Of a stretch of 64,000 nucleotides of DNA, positions 41,769 to 54,992 are shown piece after piece. Source of the stretch: Girardinichthys multiradiatus (taxonomy: Eukaryota; Chordata; Actinopteri; Cyprinodontiformes; Goodeidae). Position numbers and translations under genes: made by a program. The DNA lies in NCBI RefSeq assembly GCF_021462225.1, contig NC_061804.1, positions 14,054,740 to 14,118,739 on the forward strand. The letters are read 5' to 3'. A model generated the notes under the pieces. It did no database searches, was not told where the DNA came from, and saw nothing but the letters and a program-made list of their open reading frames with translations. Numbering within the stretch: position 1 is the first letter of the stretch; each line of letters opens with the position of its first letter.

Positions 41769-44128
41769 TATGGAGGTAAATTTGTCTCAATATTATTCAA
41801 TCAAACAAAAAACTAATCTCAATAAAAAAAATAAAAAAAAAAATAATCTCAATCAAAAAAATAAATTGTGGGCAAAACTTTTGGAATATTCCATTAAAAA
41901 AAGCTAATCTCAATCCAAAAATATTAAGTTGTGATCAAAACTTTCAGAGTTGTAACGATAATTTTTTTTTAAATGGAATATTTTATTTTGGGGAGAAAAA
42001 AAAATTGTTTGATAAAACTTTTTTTGATTAAAATGACTAATTTTTTCTCACGAAGAGAAAAAAGTTATTTGTAAAACATAAACTTTTATTTGCGCATGTC
42101 AAAAATCTTTAGTTACGAGTCACGCTTTTTTGGTTTTGACGCTCTCTGTTTTTGGTTGAACTCAACGAATTTTGAGTTCTGGAAACATGAACATCCTGGG
42201 CGGGACCTAAAGACGAACGCTGTAAGACGTTTCCCTATTGGTTAGCGATGACTAAAGCGGCAGACTCTGATACCCCCGCACCTCTGAACTTCAGCTTGAA
42301 CTGCAGGGCTTGCAGCGTCGCTTCAGTGAGGAGACATCAACTGTACAGAAGAAAACTGCGGTTAAGTGAGCCGACAGTCAGAAATACACGGTCACGTCAG
42401 CTGACACCAGCTCTCTCTTAAAGATTAGCGTCGCGCATACAAGGTGCATTACGGTAATGGAGCAGAAAGGACGCCGATCCTGGCAACGGTTGAGAAAATA
42501 AGAGGAAAACAGAAAAGTAACCTACAGAACATTTATATTAATTACATTTTTACAACTTTCACATTCATGTTTTATGTAAAAGAATAAATATTTAATATTT
42601 TACTGTACAGTTTTGGAGAAATATCTTGTCAAAATACCTCAAAATGCTCAACCATTATATGCATTTGTCCCACTTTCAGGAATTTATTTCTCCAAAACCA
42701 AGAGAGGTGACAACACAATCTCTTCAGATTATATTAGAGGGTCATCTATACTATAACCAGAATTAGTATTTCATAATTTCACTGTAGGTTTCTGGAGAAA
42801 TACACAACTACCCCAACAAAGTACCACAAACGCTTCTTTTTGGTGAGGTTGATGAGGTCCTGGGAAGTGGTCTGGACAACTTAAAGTGCAAGAGCATCCA
42901 GATCTCCTCTGACCTCTCCTGGACTGGAAACGCCCCTCGCCTGTTGAAGAAGTTCCAACAACAGCTCTTCTTCATCTCCTCAGCTGCTTACAGATGTCTA
43001 CAGGGCCACGGTGGAAAGCACTCTGTGTCTCAGCATGACAGTGAGGTGAGGGAACTGCACAGGAGAGGAAGGAAGTATCACGGGTTGTGAGGACAACACA
43101 GGATTATGGGATGCCGTCTGCCAGACATGGATTCTGTTTTATACTACACTTGGGGTAGTTGTGTATTTCCCCAAACCTTTACAGTAAAATTATGAAATAC
43201 TAATTCTGGTTATAATATAGATGACCCTCTAATAAAATCTGAAGAGATTGTGTTGTCACCTGTCATGGTTTTGGAGAAATAAATTCCTGAAAGTGGGACA
43301 AATGCATATAATGGTTGAGCATTTTGAGGTATTTTGACAAGATATTTATCCAAAACTGTACAGTAAAATATAAAATATTTATTCTTTTACATAAAACATG
43401 AATGTGAAAGTTGTAAAAATGTAATTAATATAAATTTCTGTAGGTTACTTTTCTGTTTTCCTCTTATTTTCTCAACCGTTGCCAGGATCGGGTCCTTTCT
43501 GCTCCATTACCGTAATGTGCCTTGTATGCGACGCTAATCTTTAAGAGAGAGCTAGTGTCAGCTGACGTGACCACGTATTTCTGACTGTCAGCTCACTTAA
43601 CCGCAGTTTTCTTCTGTACAGTTGATGTCTCCTCATTGAAGCGACGCTGCAAGCCCTGCAGTTCGAGCAGACGTTCAGAGGTGCGGGGGTATCAGAGTCT
43701 GCCGCTTTAGTCAGCGCTAACCAATAGGGAAACGTCTTACAACGTTCGTCTTTAGGCCCCGCCCAGGATGTTCATGTTTCCAGAACTCAAAATTCGTTGA
43801 GTTCAACCAAAAACAGAGAGCGTCAAAACCAAAAGAGCGAGACTTGTAACCAAAGATTTTTGACATGCGCAAATAAAAGTTTATGTTTTGCAAATAACTT
43901 TTTTTTCTTCGTGAGAAAAAATGAGTCATTTTAATCAAAAAAAGTTTTATCAAACATTTTTTTTTCTCCCCAAAATAAAATATTCCATTAAAAAAAAAAA
44001 AAAAAAATTGTTACAACTCTGAAAGTTTTGATCACAACTTAATATTGTTTGATTGAGATTAGTTTTTTTTTTAATTGAAATTAGTTTTTTGTTTGATTGA
44101 ATAATATTGAGACAAATTAACCTCCATA
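41769..44128. mobile_element. Giant fold-back element (two ~1-kb inverted arms)
   Basis: The left arm 41,769-42,822 and right arm 43,147-44,128 are near-complete inverted copies. The outer ends read TGGAGGT.AATTTGTCTCAA flanked by TA on each side. Shared inner phrases include GCATACAAGGTGCATTACGG and ATGCATTTGTCCCACTTTCAG. The central 0.32 kb is not inverted. There is no transposase. Related to 53,544-59,959. Confidence 0.85.
42841..43146 (+). other. LINE-derived relic at the centre of the fold-back
   Basis: The non-inverted centre reads like the C-terminal part of a LINE reverse transcriptase ORF: SDLSWTGNAPRLLKKFQQQL, then (frame change) YRATVESTLCLSMTV and a final IMGCRLPD. It has stops and frame changes. 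It seems to have been carried inside the fold-back. Confidence 0.55.
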
Positions 44129-45690
44129 CTCTTGGTTGCATCTTTGGCTACTACTTCAGTGTGTCAGTTGATATCTTTGTAGGTTTAGAGTTGGCCCATG
44201 CTCTTTCTATATTTCTATATTTCTATATTGCGTTTAAGGGTTGGGATGTTGGTTTATAGCCTGAAGCTGCTTTAAACAATATGCCTGAGCTGTCTGTTGT
44301 GTTTCTTGGTCGTCATTATGCTGCTTGCTCACTACTGTTCACCAACAAACCTCTGAAGCCTTTACAGAATGGCTGGATTTACACTGGAATTAAATCACAT
44401 ATAAGTGGTCTCTGTTTACTAAATAGGTGACATCTGAAGGCAGTTGGTAATACTGGATTTCATTTAAGGGCACCTGACCAAACAGGAGTAAATACATATA
44501 TATAATTTTTTTGAGTTTTATTTGTAAAGAATAAAAAAAAACAAAAAACATAATTTTCCTTTTTCTTTGCAGTTATGCACTGTTTGGGTTGGATTATCAA
44601 ATCCAATCCAAATAAAATACATAAGGTTTGTGGTTATAATGTGACAAAATGTTCAGTAGAAATGAGCACTTTTGCAAGGCAGTGTAAATGTGTCTGCAAT
44701 TGTCATTTCTCAGTTTCTACATTTGCTAACATTAGAAACCCCTGTCCAATGCAACATAACCAAAACCTTTTTGCACCAAACTCTCTTTTCTTCTAAACAC
44801 TTAAAAGAACAGACTAGCAGGAAGCACACAAAGAGTGGAAAAACATGTGGTTTTAACAAGTATCAAAATAGCTTCTCACGTTAGAGGTAGCAGTTCCTTT
44901 ATAAAAAACTTAGGTAATCTAATTTAGAGGACATTAAGTCTGATAATATATAATAATAAACAGTTATTGCTGCTTGACATACAGAATAAAAGTAAATAGC
45001 TTAAAGTTTTTTTAAGTTAGCATGCATGTTTGATTATATAAAGGCATGTTAATTTGAATAAAATTTAGTTTCATGTATGCAAATATGGATTATTTATACT
45101 TTATCAAGTATCTGAAAAGTGAATAGTCTGACAAAGTTATCATAATGAGGTGTTAAAAGAATAGTTCTAAGAACTAAGTTCAGTCTTGTCAATAAGAAGG
45201 AGGATTTTAGTTACTTACTGTTGCATTTCTACAACACATTACGTTATAAATGGGCCACAAGCTGTAATGAACATTCAATATTACTTGTAGCCCATAATAA
45301 CCTATTTGAATCTCTTCTCTGTATTATTCCATGAACATTAAACTTTGTCTAGAGTCACCTTGTTTTTATGTCTATTGAGACACTGATCTTCAATGTTTTA
45401 CCAGGCTTAATGTAGCTTTGTGAAAAGCTGTAGTCATTGGGATGTTATGTGAAATTAAATAGCGCCTCATTGATGAGCCTTTTCATATATAGAGAGGCAC
45501 TCTATATACACTATATACTGTGACTGCCTGTCACTAACAGCCCATAATAGAAAAGTGTTTATATTTCTTTTAAACAATTTTTGATATTAATGAATTCTCA
45601 CACACAAACGTTAAACAAATGCACAATATTCTGACATAAATATTGCACTCTAAGTACTTGCATATGTTCAGTTCTACCTAATGAGTAAAT
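44129..45690. other. Intergenic DNA between receptors B and C
   Basis: AT-rich with a short (CTATATTT)3 run near 44,205-44,228. The open frame at 44,575-44,796 starts after an acceptor-like TTTGCAG but has no family resemblance, so I do not call it a gene. Confidence 0.4.
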
Positions 45691-45699
45691 ATCAAAGAT

Positions 45700-45840
45700 G
45701 AAGATGCAACCATTCAGTCGTTATTTACTGAACGTCTTTCTCAGTTCTGTTCAGACCACAGATAAGAGGTTCTGCAATACCTCCCTGCAGTCAGTGGAGA
45801 AGTAACCAGCCTGTTTACAGACGACGATCTTCTATCGCAA
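45700..45840 (+). other. Candidate untranslated first exon of receptor C
   Basis: A less AT-rich stretch ending CTATCGCAA followed by GTAAGTACTG at 45,841, a strong donor. Receptor C's ATG exon is preceded by an acceptor (CTTCACAG at 48,035), so an upstream non-coding exon is required, and this is the best candidate I see. Confidence 0.4.
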
Positions 45841-48035
45841 GTAAGTACTGAAAACTTTAATTCAGCTCTAATGATTCATTTTTTTTTAAATCATAAATCT
45901 AGAGACAATCCGTCTGTAATGTTTATAGCCCAGTCAAAAAATATATTTCATTGAGGACAATAGTTTTATTTTTATTTATTGTTTGCTTTATTTTTTGTAA
46001 ATATATCGGTTTAAACATCAAAATACTTACAGAGATTAATAAAAGTTTGAAATATGCAGGTGCAATCCAATGATTCAGTAAATCACATTATTCTAATATC
46101 ACAGAAAAGCACATTTAAATATTGTTTTTCTTGTAATTTGTGCAGCCTATTTAGGTTAAAAAATCTTTAAAAATTTAATGATTACACATATCTTAAATTT
46201 TATAATGTTTACAGGGTAAATCACATTTACAATATGATTATTTCATCTATGTCATAACTCATGTCTTTTTTTATTTTGGAAAACATGATTTTCATCTTTT
46301 CTTGTCATCTTTCTGAAGCACAGTCAGAGAAATTCTGGCAAATTTTCTGGCCGTTCTTTTTAGCTTTATACATTGTTAATGCAATTATGTTTTATAATTT
46401 GGATTCTATAAATAGTGGTTCAGTATGATCTCGGTACAGAGCCTTGTTAATTACTCTTGTTCTTTTTGAAGTATGATTAATGAGTGTAGTGTTCTAGCAT
46501 AGGACCCTTGGAGAACCTCACAAGCAATGTCTAAACACTGGGAACACACATTTCCCATTATGTGGACGTCCTGATAACCAGTATAATAAAATAAAAATAG
46601 AAAAAATGTAAAAATGAATAAATATCATTACAAACTAACAACTTCAGGCAGAAGAAACATACATTTCCAAAAGTCAGTTTTCCACAACATAAAGCATTTG
46701 AAACTAATACTTGGAATAGGTAATGTAGACATGATAGAACAGTGCAAAGTACTTCCAGTGATAATATCTACTGTTTACTGTATGTTTGGTTGATTTCAAA
46801 ATGGCACAACAGGCTCCGCAGATAAAATTAGAACAATTGCGCTTGTTTATGGACTCGGACGTCTCAGCAGACAGGTTTATGGGTCTGCTGCCTTTTTGGT
46901 TAAAACCAAACTGTTTCATCATTTAGTGAAGTGACTTGAGGTGGGTAGAGTAGCAAAAACATTTTTTAATCAAGTAAGAGTTGGGTTACTTCAAAATAAT
47001 ATTGCTCTAGTAGAAGTAAACAATATGGTGCAGTAAAACTACTTCTAGAAATAATTATATGTTTTAGTGGCTCGGTTGTGTTTACATAGTTACTCAAATG
47101 TAAATGTAATTGAATATAACTAGTTACTACCCACCTCTGACTAAAACACAAGTTACATAATGGAATGACTCTGTCTGTCCTTAATTATCAATAGAAGAGT
47201 CAGACTAGACTTCCTTGCTCAGTTTTTCTTTAACTTTGAGTTTGTATAAAGGGGAAAAAATATCTTTGTGCAGATGCTAATTTTAGTGGTGCTATGGATG
47301 CCCTCTTGTTAATGAGCATGACTTTTGAAACTAACATGACTTTGAGATTAAATAGACAACATAAGTCTGAGTCTGAGTCAGCGTTACAGGCAGCGTAACA
47401 ATCTGATCTTTTGTTTTCATTTATAATTCTACAAATCCTTAGACCAATACGACATGGAAAGACAGAATAGACCTGTGCCCACCCTGTGAAGGCAGTACTA
47501 ATATTATACTACTTTTATATCTTTTCTGAATGACATGTCAATGGTGTTTATATACAGCATATATCATACATATAGCTGAATGAACAGATAAATCTGGAAC
47601 CCTCAGGATCTGAAAATTTTACCCAATGATGATCCAGAATTTTAGCAGTACAGAATTCTCTTTTTGATATCTTCTGTCATTTCTTTTGATTTTTCCATGA
47701 TGTCACTCAAGGATGCAGTGTTTTTAAGGTGCCAATGTATTCATTTACCCCGATGTTGTAAATATCATAATCAGAAACTTCCAAACCCATAACATCATCT
47801 TGGATTTCTCAAATTTAAAATCATATTTATCTTAGCATTGGTCTATGTTACATGTAAGCTTATGAATTTGAATAAATAAATTTAAAAAATATTATTTTTC
47901 TTTGTTTTGGCATTTAAGAAATAGAAATCATTTTGGTAATTGTAAATGAAATAATATAGGAACGGTTTAATCTGATTTAATTTCAGTGGTTCTGTGTTCA
48001 TAACATTTTGATCATACTTTTTTGTGTCTTCACAG
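45841..48035. other. Presumed first intron of receptor C
   Basis: AT-rich, with no coding exon seen. Ends in a pyrimidine tract and CACAG at 48,035. Confidence 0.4.
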
Positions 48036-48038
48036 ACA

Positions 48039-51000
48039 ATGATTTTCATCTACATGATAATGCCAGTTCTGGTTCTAACAACATTGGCAACAGGTACACT
48101 TCATATAATTATATTTATTGATGTCATATATTTTTAAAAATATTGCTAAATCTAAGGTAATAAATGAAATATAATTTGAGGAATCTCTTTCTAACTGATC
48201 TTACTGTCATAATTTAAGAATACAGGTCCTTCTCAAAATATTAGCATATTGTGATAAAGTTCATTATTTTCCATAATGTCATGATGAAAATTTAACATTC
48301 ATATATTTTAGATTCATTGCACACTAACTGAAATATTTCAGGTCTTTTATTGTCTTAATATGGATGATTTTGGCATACAGCTCATGAAAACCCAAAATTC
48401 CTATCTCACAAAATTTGCATATTTCATCCGACCAATAAAAGAAAAGTGTTTTTAATACAAAAAACGTCAACCTTCAAATAATCATGTACAGTTATGCACT
48501 CAATACTTGGTCGGGAATCCTTTTGCAGAAATGACTGCTTCAATGCGGCGTGGCATGGAGACAATCAGCCTGTGGCACTGCTGAGGTCTTATGGAGGCCC
48601 AGGATGCTTCGATAGCGGCCTTTAGCTCATCCAGAGTGTTGGGTCTTGAGTCTCTCAACGTTCTCTTCACAATATCCCACAGATTCTCTATGGGGTTCAG
48701 GTCAGGAGAGTTGGCAGGCCAATTGAGCACAGTGATACCATGGTCAGTAAACCATTTACCAGTGGTTTTGGCACTGTGAGCAGGTGCCAGGTCGTGCTGA
48801 AAAATGAAATCTTCATCTCCATAAAGCTTTTCAGCAGATGGAAGCATGAAGTGCTCCAAAATCTCCTGATAGCTAGCTGCATTGACCCTGCCCTTGATAA
48901 AACACAGTGGACCAACACCAGCAGCTGACACGGCACCCCAGACCATCACTGACTGTGGGTACTTGACACTGGACTTCTGGCATTTTGGCATTTCCTTCTC
49001 CCCAGTCTTCCTCCAGACTCTGGCACCTTGATTTCCGAATGACATGCAGAATTTGCTGCTTCTCTGTAGCCCAGGTCAGGCGCTTCTGCCGCTGATTCTG
49101 GTTCAAAAGTGGCTTGACCTGGGGAATGCAGCACCTGTAGCCCATTTCCTGCACACGCCTGTGCACGGTGGCTCTGGATGTTTCTACTTCAGACTCAGTC
49201 CACTGCTTCCGCAGGTCCCTCAAGGTCTGGAATCGGCCCTTCTCCACAATCTTCCTCAGGGTCTGGTCACCTCTTCTCGTTGTGCAGCGTTTTCTGCCAC
49301 ACTTTTTCCTTCCCACAGACTTCCCACTGAGGTGCCTTGATACAGCACTCTGGGAACAGCCTATTCGTTCAGAAATTTCTTTCTGTGTCTTACCCTCTTG
49401 CTTGACGGTGTCAATAGTGGCCTTCTGGACAGCAGTCAGGTCGGCAGTCTTACCCATGATTGGGGTTTTGAGCGATGAACCAGGCTGGGAGTTTTAAAGG
49501 CCTCAGGAATCTTTTGCAGGTGTTTAGAGTTAACTCGTTGATTCAGATGATTAGGTTTAGAGACCCTTTTAATGATATGCTAATTTTGTGAGATAGGAAT
49601 TTTGGGTTTTCATGAGCTGTATGCCAAAATAATCCGTATTAAGACAATAAAAGACCTGAAATATTTCAGTTAGTGTGCAATGAATCTAAAATATATGAAT
49701 GTTAAATTTTCATCATGACATTATGGAAAATAATGAACTTTATCACAATATGCTAATATTTTGAGAAGGACCTGTATATAACACAAGCTTCTTATATGTA
49801 AAATAGCTTTTGTAATGTATCTTTTCGCATTTTAATTAAATATCAGTGGCAATAAAGACATTAAAATGTTTTGCTATTATCTTGTGTCCTTATGATTTGC
49901 TTGTTTTTAATCTTTCTCTGTTAGGAATAATGGAATGCAATTTAACTGAACTTGATGAAGACTACAAATGTTATGGAGCACTTGGACAACCTCTGATTTT
50001 TCACTTTCCTGTTCATGCAAGGATAGATTTAAAAAAAGAAAAGAAAGCAATTTTAAACTCTATAAACAATACAATTTTGGGCATAAGTTCCAGGTGCAAT
50101 AAAACCTGTAAATTTTTCATGAATGGAACATTTATGTTTGACAACACCACAAAGACTGACTCCGGAGTTTATCAGCTAAACATTTATAGTAATGATGGTG
50201 AACAAAAGAAGAAGATCAACATCAGTCTACAGATGTTTGGTAGGAACAAATTTACAATTTTGAGCTATGTATGCAATTTAGTTTATCTTTAAAGGTGTAT
50301 AATTGCATTTCCTAAATATGATTGTGTTTTACAATTCAATCAAAGAAACAGAATGTTAAATAATATGAAAAAAATTGCTTGTTTTTTATGATAAACAAAA
50401 CAAGACCACCCTATTTAAATGAGAAATGTGTTTGTTTTGCTGGCTGTCAACATGGTGAGTTTGGACACAATTATTTAATTCAAAATGAATGTGCTTTTTG
50501 TGTTTTGTTAAATATAGAAAGAAAAAACAACATGACTTCATCATTTTAAAACTGTTTTAGTATGTTGTCCATCATGACCTAAGAACTACTTACATCTTTC
50601 TTCTTAAATGGAGAATCTTCATTGTCAGACTTCTGACAATACCAGCAGCCTTCCTCAAATCAGCTTAGAGCAGACAATACCTCAGCAAAGCCTAAATTGT
50701 TATAACATTGATCAGGAGTTAAAGAAATCAGACTGATGGATTACAGGCCATAGCGCAGGAGGTGAAAACTGTATCTAACATGGCTTGCGACCCTCCGCCA
50801 TAAGGCCATCACTCCGTAAGGGAGGCAACTAGCCAGTGCTGTGTTTGGGTTGGCAATGGCCATCAATGCCCTGGCAACAGTCGAGGGAGATCATTCAGTG
50901 GCAGTGGTCCTTTAACTGAGCTGCCGGTGTTGTGCCAAGTGGTGGTCAGGCAAACTGATTATCCGCCACAGGAGCACGCACAGTTTGTTAACTGGTTGCA

Positions 51001-53248
51001 GCTAAAATTTCAGCCAATTAATATTAACAATAAAAAAGACAAATTGGTCTTGCAAGGACTTTAGTAGAGGTTTGTCTCCATGTAAGCTTTTTTTTTATTA
51101 CAGCATCCATTTTACCCATGAAAGAATAAATTTGCCTTTGAATGACTTTATTTCCTCTTAATTACATTATCCACATAACAGCACATCGGGTCCTTTGCAT
51201 GATGTGGAATTACATTTACACAAGCTGTGCCAATTTAGGTGGTGGATGATCAATTTTGGGCATACCATCACAACACTGTCACTAACTACAATAGTGTGTT
51301 GGAATGATCCAGACACAAGTAATCGACTTTTGAAGAAATCTTATAGGAGGTATGGCATGGCTTCTATTTGTGATTGGCTCAAAATCAGACCTTAGGTAAT
51401 CCTGCAGATATCTGTCTACTATTTTTATTTCTGACAGTCGAAATATGTTGACACATGCACGGTAGAGTCTCTCTCTTGTCTTTCTTAGTTGTCTATCATT
51501 GTATCTATGCCTCCTCCTTGCCACAATGACAGCAGACATTTGTGTGTGCCAGGTTGCACCTGCCTTTCAAACATAGATACAGAAACTGCACCCACAATCC
51601 TTTTCAGGTCTGATAAATCGCATTGGGGTGGCTATTATTTACATCTCGATATTCTCCAAGTATTTGCACATTCTAATGATCAGCACATGTTCTTGCACAT
51701 TCATGAATGCAAAAACGCAAAATTTATTGTACTTGCTATTTTGTTCATGTGAGACGCAATCCTCATTGCACCTGGTTAGTAGATCAGCTTTGCGCATGTT
51801 TTTTCTACACACCACCCATTAGTAACTCAGTCCTTTCGTGTTTGTCTTTCAGGTCCAGTATCACACCCTGCCATGTTTCACACATGTTTGTCACCAGAAA
51901 AGAGGACAGTCAACTGCTCAGCAGAGGGAGACGACACAGAGTTTTCTTTTTCTCTAGATAATAACCCATTTATACAGACTAAAGCTGGCGGTCCAAAGAA
52001 TAAAAGTGTCACTATTAGCTTGAATGGTCAGCTGACAGGAAACTTGCATTGTAAGGTTCAGAACAAGGTCAGCAGTAAACAGACTGCCATCCACCTTACA
52101 AACTGTGAAGGTAATGTGTTTTTCATTCTTTTTATTTATTTATTTATTTCTATTTTGTTTTTTTCTATTTACTTTAATTCTTTTCACAGGTTGTTATGAT
52201 TCGGCTGTGTTAGGTGCTTGAGTTTTGAATTTACTTCTTGTCTGTTTCCCTTCACTTCCCTGTTTATGTTCTCTAGTTGCTGATATTTTAGTTCATTTAG
52301 TGTAGATTATGTTTTTTGGTTCATTCTTGCATGTTGTTACATTTAGATTTCTGTTACTTCTCTGTGGTTCTGCTCATCTATGTAATTAGCCTCCTTCCTT
52401 TTACTCTGCATTCTCCTAGCCACAACTGCTCCACATTTCATCTAATTTACTATTCTGGTTCATTGGTAATTTCTCCAACCTGCATCTGTATAAAAGCTGT
52501 TTGGTTTTCATGGTTCTTCACTGGATTCTACTGTTTGCCTGCCTGCTTCATACTAGTTACTCTGCCAGTTTTATGTCCTGAATTTACTTTTACCTGGTTA
52601 GTCTTACTAAATGTTTGTACTTGCTATGCTGCTTCAAAGCTCCTGTTTGCAATTTGGACCTACGAACAAGCATCTAACATCACAGTCCTTTTTTTGTTAT
52701 TTTGTTTGTTTTATTTCTGTTTAGTTGATTTCTAGTTTTTAAATTCTTTTCACAGGTTGTGCAATTTTACAAAAAAAAAAAAAAAAAAAAAAAAAACACT
52801 GTCAAAGCTGTAGTTTGCATAAAACTGTCTTTGTGGTACATAAAATCTCATGACTTGATGTCTATTTTTTCCTAGGGGCGCCTTTTCCAACTGTGACTGT
52901 CATAGCAAGTTTGACCGTACCACTTCTTCTTTTGACTGTGTTTCTTGGTATCAAACAGTGGAAAATGAAAAATAGCCGCACAAGTATTAGAGAAGGTAAA
53001 AAAAGCCACTGTAGTTATTTTTTTATACTGTAGGGCACTGATATTAAAGTAAAATGTTTGTTACCAAAACAATATAATGAAAAATCTTAGATCATGGATG
53101 AACTTGATTATTTCAATAACTATAACATTTTAAAACAAACAAAATTGGCCATTTATTACCATTTTTGCTTCTTCTAGATAATGCAGAGGATGAAATTGTG
53201 TACTCAGATGTCAGAGTGACTCGGGCTGCCCGAAGGATGGATGTTTAG
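48039..53248 (+). CDS. Receptor gene C: CD2/CD48/SLAM-like Ig receptor with one ITIM
   Basis: A paralogue of A. Coding exons: 48039-48093 (signal peptide MIFIYMIMPVLVLTTLAT), 49925-50239 (V-like Ig), 51853-52110 (C2-like Ig), 52876-52995 (membrane), 53178-53248 (tail); 272 aa, all junctions GT/AG and phase 1. Ig1: MECNLTELDEDYKCYGALGQ, then LIFHFP, and TTKTDSGVYQLNIYS with the DSGVY core of V domains. Ig2: FHTCLSPEKRTVNCSAEG and LHCKVQNKVSSKQTAIHL. Membrane segment VIASLTVPLLLLTVFLGI. Tail EDEIVYSDVRV holds one ITIM-type site (IVYSDV). N-glycosylation sites (NLT, NNT, NKT, NGT) crowd Ig1. Introns carry a Tc1 (48.2-49.8 kb) and a Harbinger remnant ending about 50 bp before the Ig2 acceptor. 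A likely inhibitory leukocyte receptor; ligand unknown. Confidence 0.87.
48223..49774 (-). mobile_element. Tc1/mariner element, family 1, copy 3 (complete ends)
   Basis: 1,552 bp between TA at 48,221-48,222 and 49,775-49,776. Both inverted repeats are present (CAGGTCCTTCTCAAAATATT). It lies in the first coding intron of receptor C, opposite in sense. Confidence 0.95.
48500..49457 (-). pseudogene. Tc1-type transposase, copy 3, frameshifted by a 47-nt deletion
   Basis: Reading from 49,457, the DNA-binding half is intact. A 47-nt stretch present in copy 2 is missing at about 49,057 with GCT at both break points, which removes the first catalytic Asp region and shifts the frame. The rest of the catalytic half ([22 protein letters not shown]) is open in the second frame to 48,500. 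Confidence 0.93.
50240..51180. other. Intron of receptor C, nothing recognised except a GC-richer block
   Basis: Part of the intron between the Ig exons. The block at about 50,740-51,000 is less AT-rich than its surroundings and may be an old repeat, class unknown. Confidence 0.4.
51190..51805 (-). mobile_element. PIF/Harbinger remnant with transposase N-terminal fragment
   Basis: On minus, 51539-51282 reads MSAVIVARRRHRYNDRQLRK, then FRLSEIKIVDRYL and ITNRSHAIPPI, which match the N-terminal region of HARBI1-type transposases (the TNRSHAIPP box is diagnostic). The catalytic DDE domain is missing. The remnant's far end, with CCTGGTTAGTAGATCAG near 51,770-51,790, looks like a Harbinger terminus. 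Confidence 0.7.
52771..52796. repeat. Poly(A) tract, 26 bp
   Basis: An uninterrupted run of A in the intron before the membrane exon of receptor C. Confidence 0.98.
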
Positions 53249-54992
53249 GGTGCTGCTGACCACAGAAGAATGAGCGGATAAATCACCTGAAGCATGCAAC
53301 CTTTTATTTCAAGTGTAAACGTGACAGCTGTATATTAAAGGAGCTACAAGAAAATTAAACAAACTACTCACAAAAATTTGGGATATTTGACTTTGGGGTG
53401 AAATTTATGAAAAACATACAAAGTTCAATCTGCAGTGATACATAATGCAATTGGGACATTTACGTAGAAACATTCAATGTTATCTTCCTCACCTCCAACA
53501 ATTTATCGGAACAAAGCCAAAAACAGTGGCGGGTATACCCAATGGAACGCCAAAGTGTTCAAAATTAAATAAATGAAACATTAGTAAATTAGTATCTGTA
53601 TCAATAAATAGCAATGATTTAATATGACAATGAACTTGTGAAATATTTGAATCGTCAGGAGGCAGCAGGACCACGTCACACTGGCTGTCAGGTTTGCAAA
53701 CCCAGTGACTGAGCAGAAGGCGGTGGTCAGGTGACAGAAACAGGATCAGAGCCGGAAGGACAGAATCAGGCGACAGGATCCAAGGAGAGGCTTGAATTGT
53801 GGGTCGGGGTACAGAGTCGAGGTCATGAACGGGGAGGCAGATTCGGGCATACGGATCCAAAGGTTAGGCAGAGAGGGTTGGTCAGGAGACAGAAGCAAGG
53901 TTGTTTGTCCAGAAAGCAGAAGCCAAAGAAGTATCCGACGTGGACAAGGGAGAGGAGGGAAATCCAAGGAAGGAACACTGGATACTACTCACACAAAGGC
54001 TTTTGAAAATCTGGTACTGGTTATCTGTCAGACATTTGTATATAAGGAGCACAGGTGGAGCAGATGGGGTGTAATTAGGGATCTGGCAGGGAAAGAGCAG
54101 GTGAAAACAATCCTCCTAAAAGCTGCAGCACAGAGGAGGCAGACAGAAATGATGCAAATTTCTCACCATGGCCTATTAATTTCATAATGCCACTTTACAA
54201 CTGAATAACTGTTGGCCAATCAGCGTCAACGGGATGTACTTGCATCCTCATTGGCTGAGCCTTACATAGAGATTAGTTTCCTGGGTACCTGCTCCCTGAG
54301 CAGCTACTGCGCCAGCTCAAGGTTTAGGAAGCTTGGTGGAGTTTCATAAACTTTGTTCAGCTCTGGTTACCTAAGCAGATCAAATTGAGGGGAGTAATTT
54401 ATCATATGATGCCGTTTTGAGTTGTTTGGATGACATCTTTCAGATGATCGGGATGATAATTGCTCTCCAGAATGTTAGCATCAACGACGCCATTGTGGAC
54501 ACCCTAAGAGCCATTGAGCACCTTGTCCGCATGGAATATGCAGAGCACAGCACTCAAGACTTTAGTGGTGTCTGGAATAACCATCAGGGTTATTGCTGTC
54601 ATGTTTTCTGTTTCACTGCGGTCAAGTGAGCCGACAGACACGCCAGCCGACGTTAGCTCTCTTTTAAAGATTAGCTTCGCACATACAAGGTGCATTACGG
54701 TAATAGAGCAGACCAGATGCCTATCCAGGCAACACTTGAGAAATTAAGAGGAAAACAGATGAGTCACCTTAAGAACATTTATATTAATGACATATTTACA
54801 ACTTTCACATACATGTTTATATAAAAAATAAATATTTAATAATTTTACTGTAGATTTTTGGAGAAATAATGGGTCAAAGTACCTACTAATGCTTATCTGT
54901 TATATACTTTTGTGTCACTTTCAGCAAGTTATTTCTCCAGAATGAGGTGACAACATGATCTCTTCAGATTATGTCAGATGGTCATCTATACC

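Noticed and set aside
44575..44796. Cys-rich 73-aa frame after an acceptor-like site
   Set aside because: No match to the neighbouring receptor exons and no downstream exon in phase.
52124..52735. Open frame running on from the Ig2 exon of receptor C and the 139-aa frame after it
   Set aside because: A good donor ends the exon at 52,110; the following sequence is T-rich intron.
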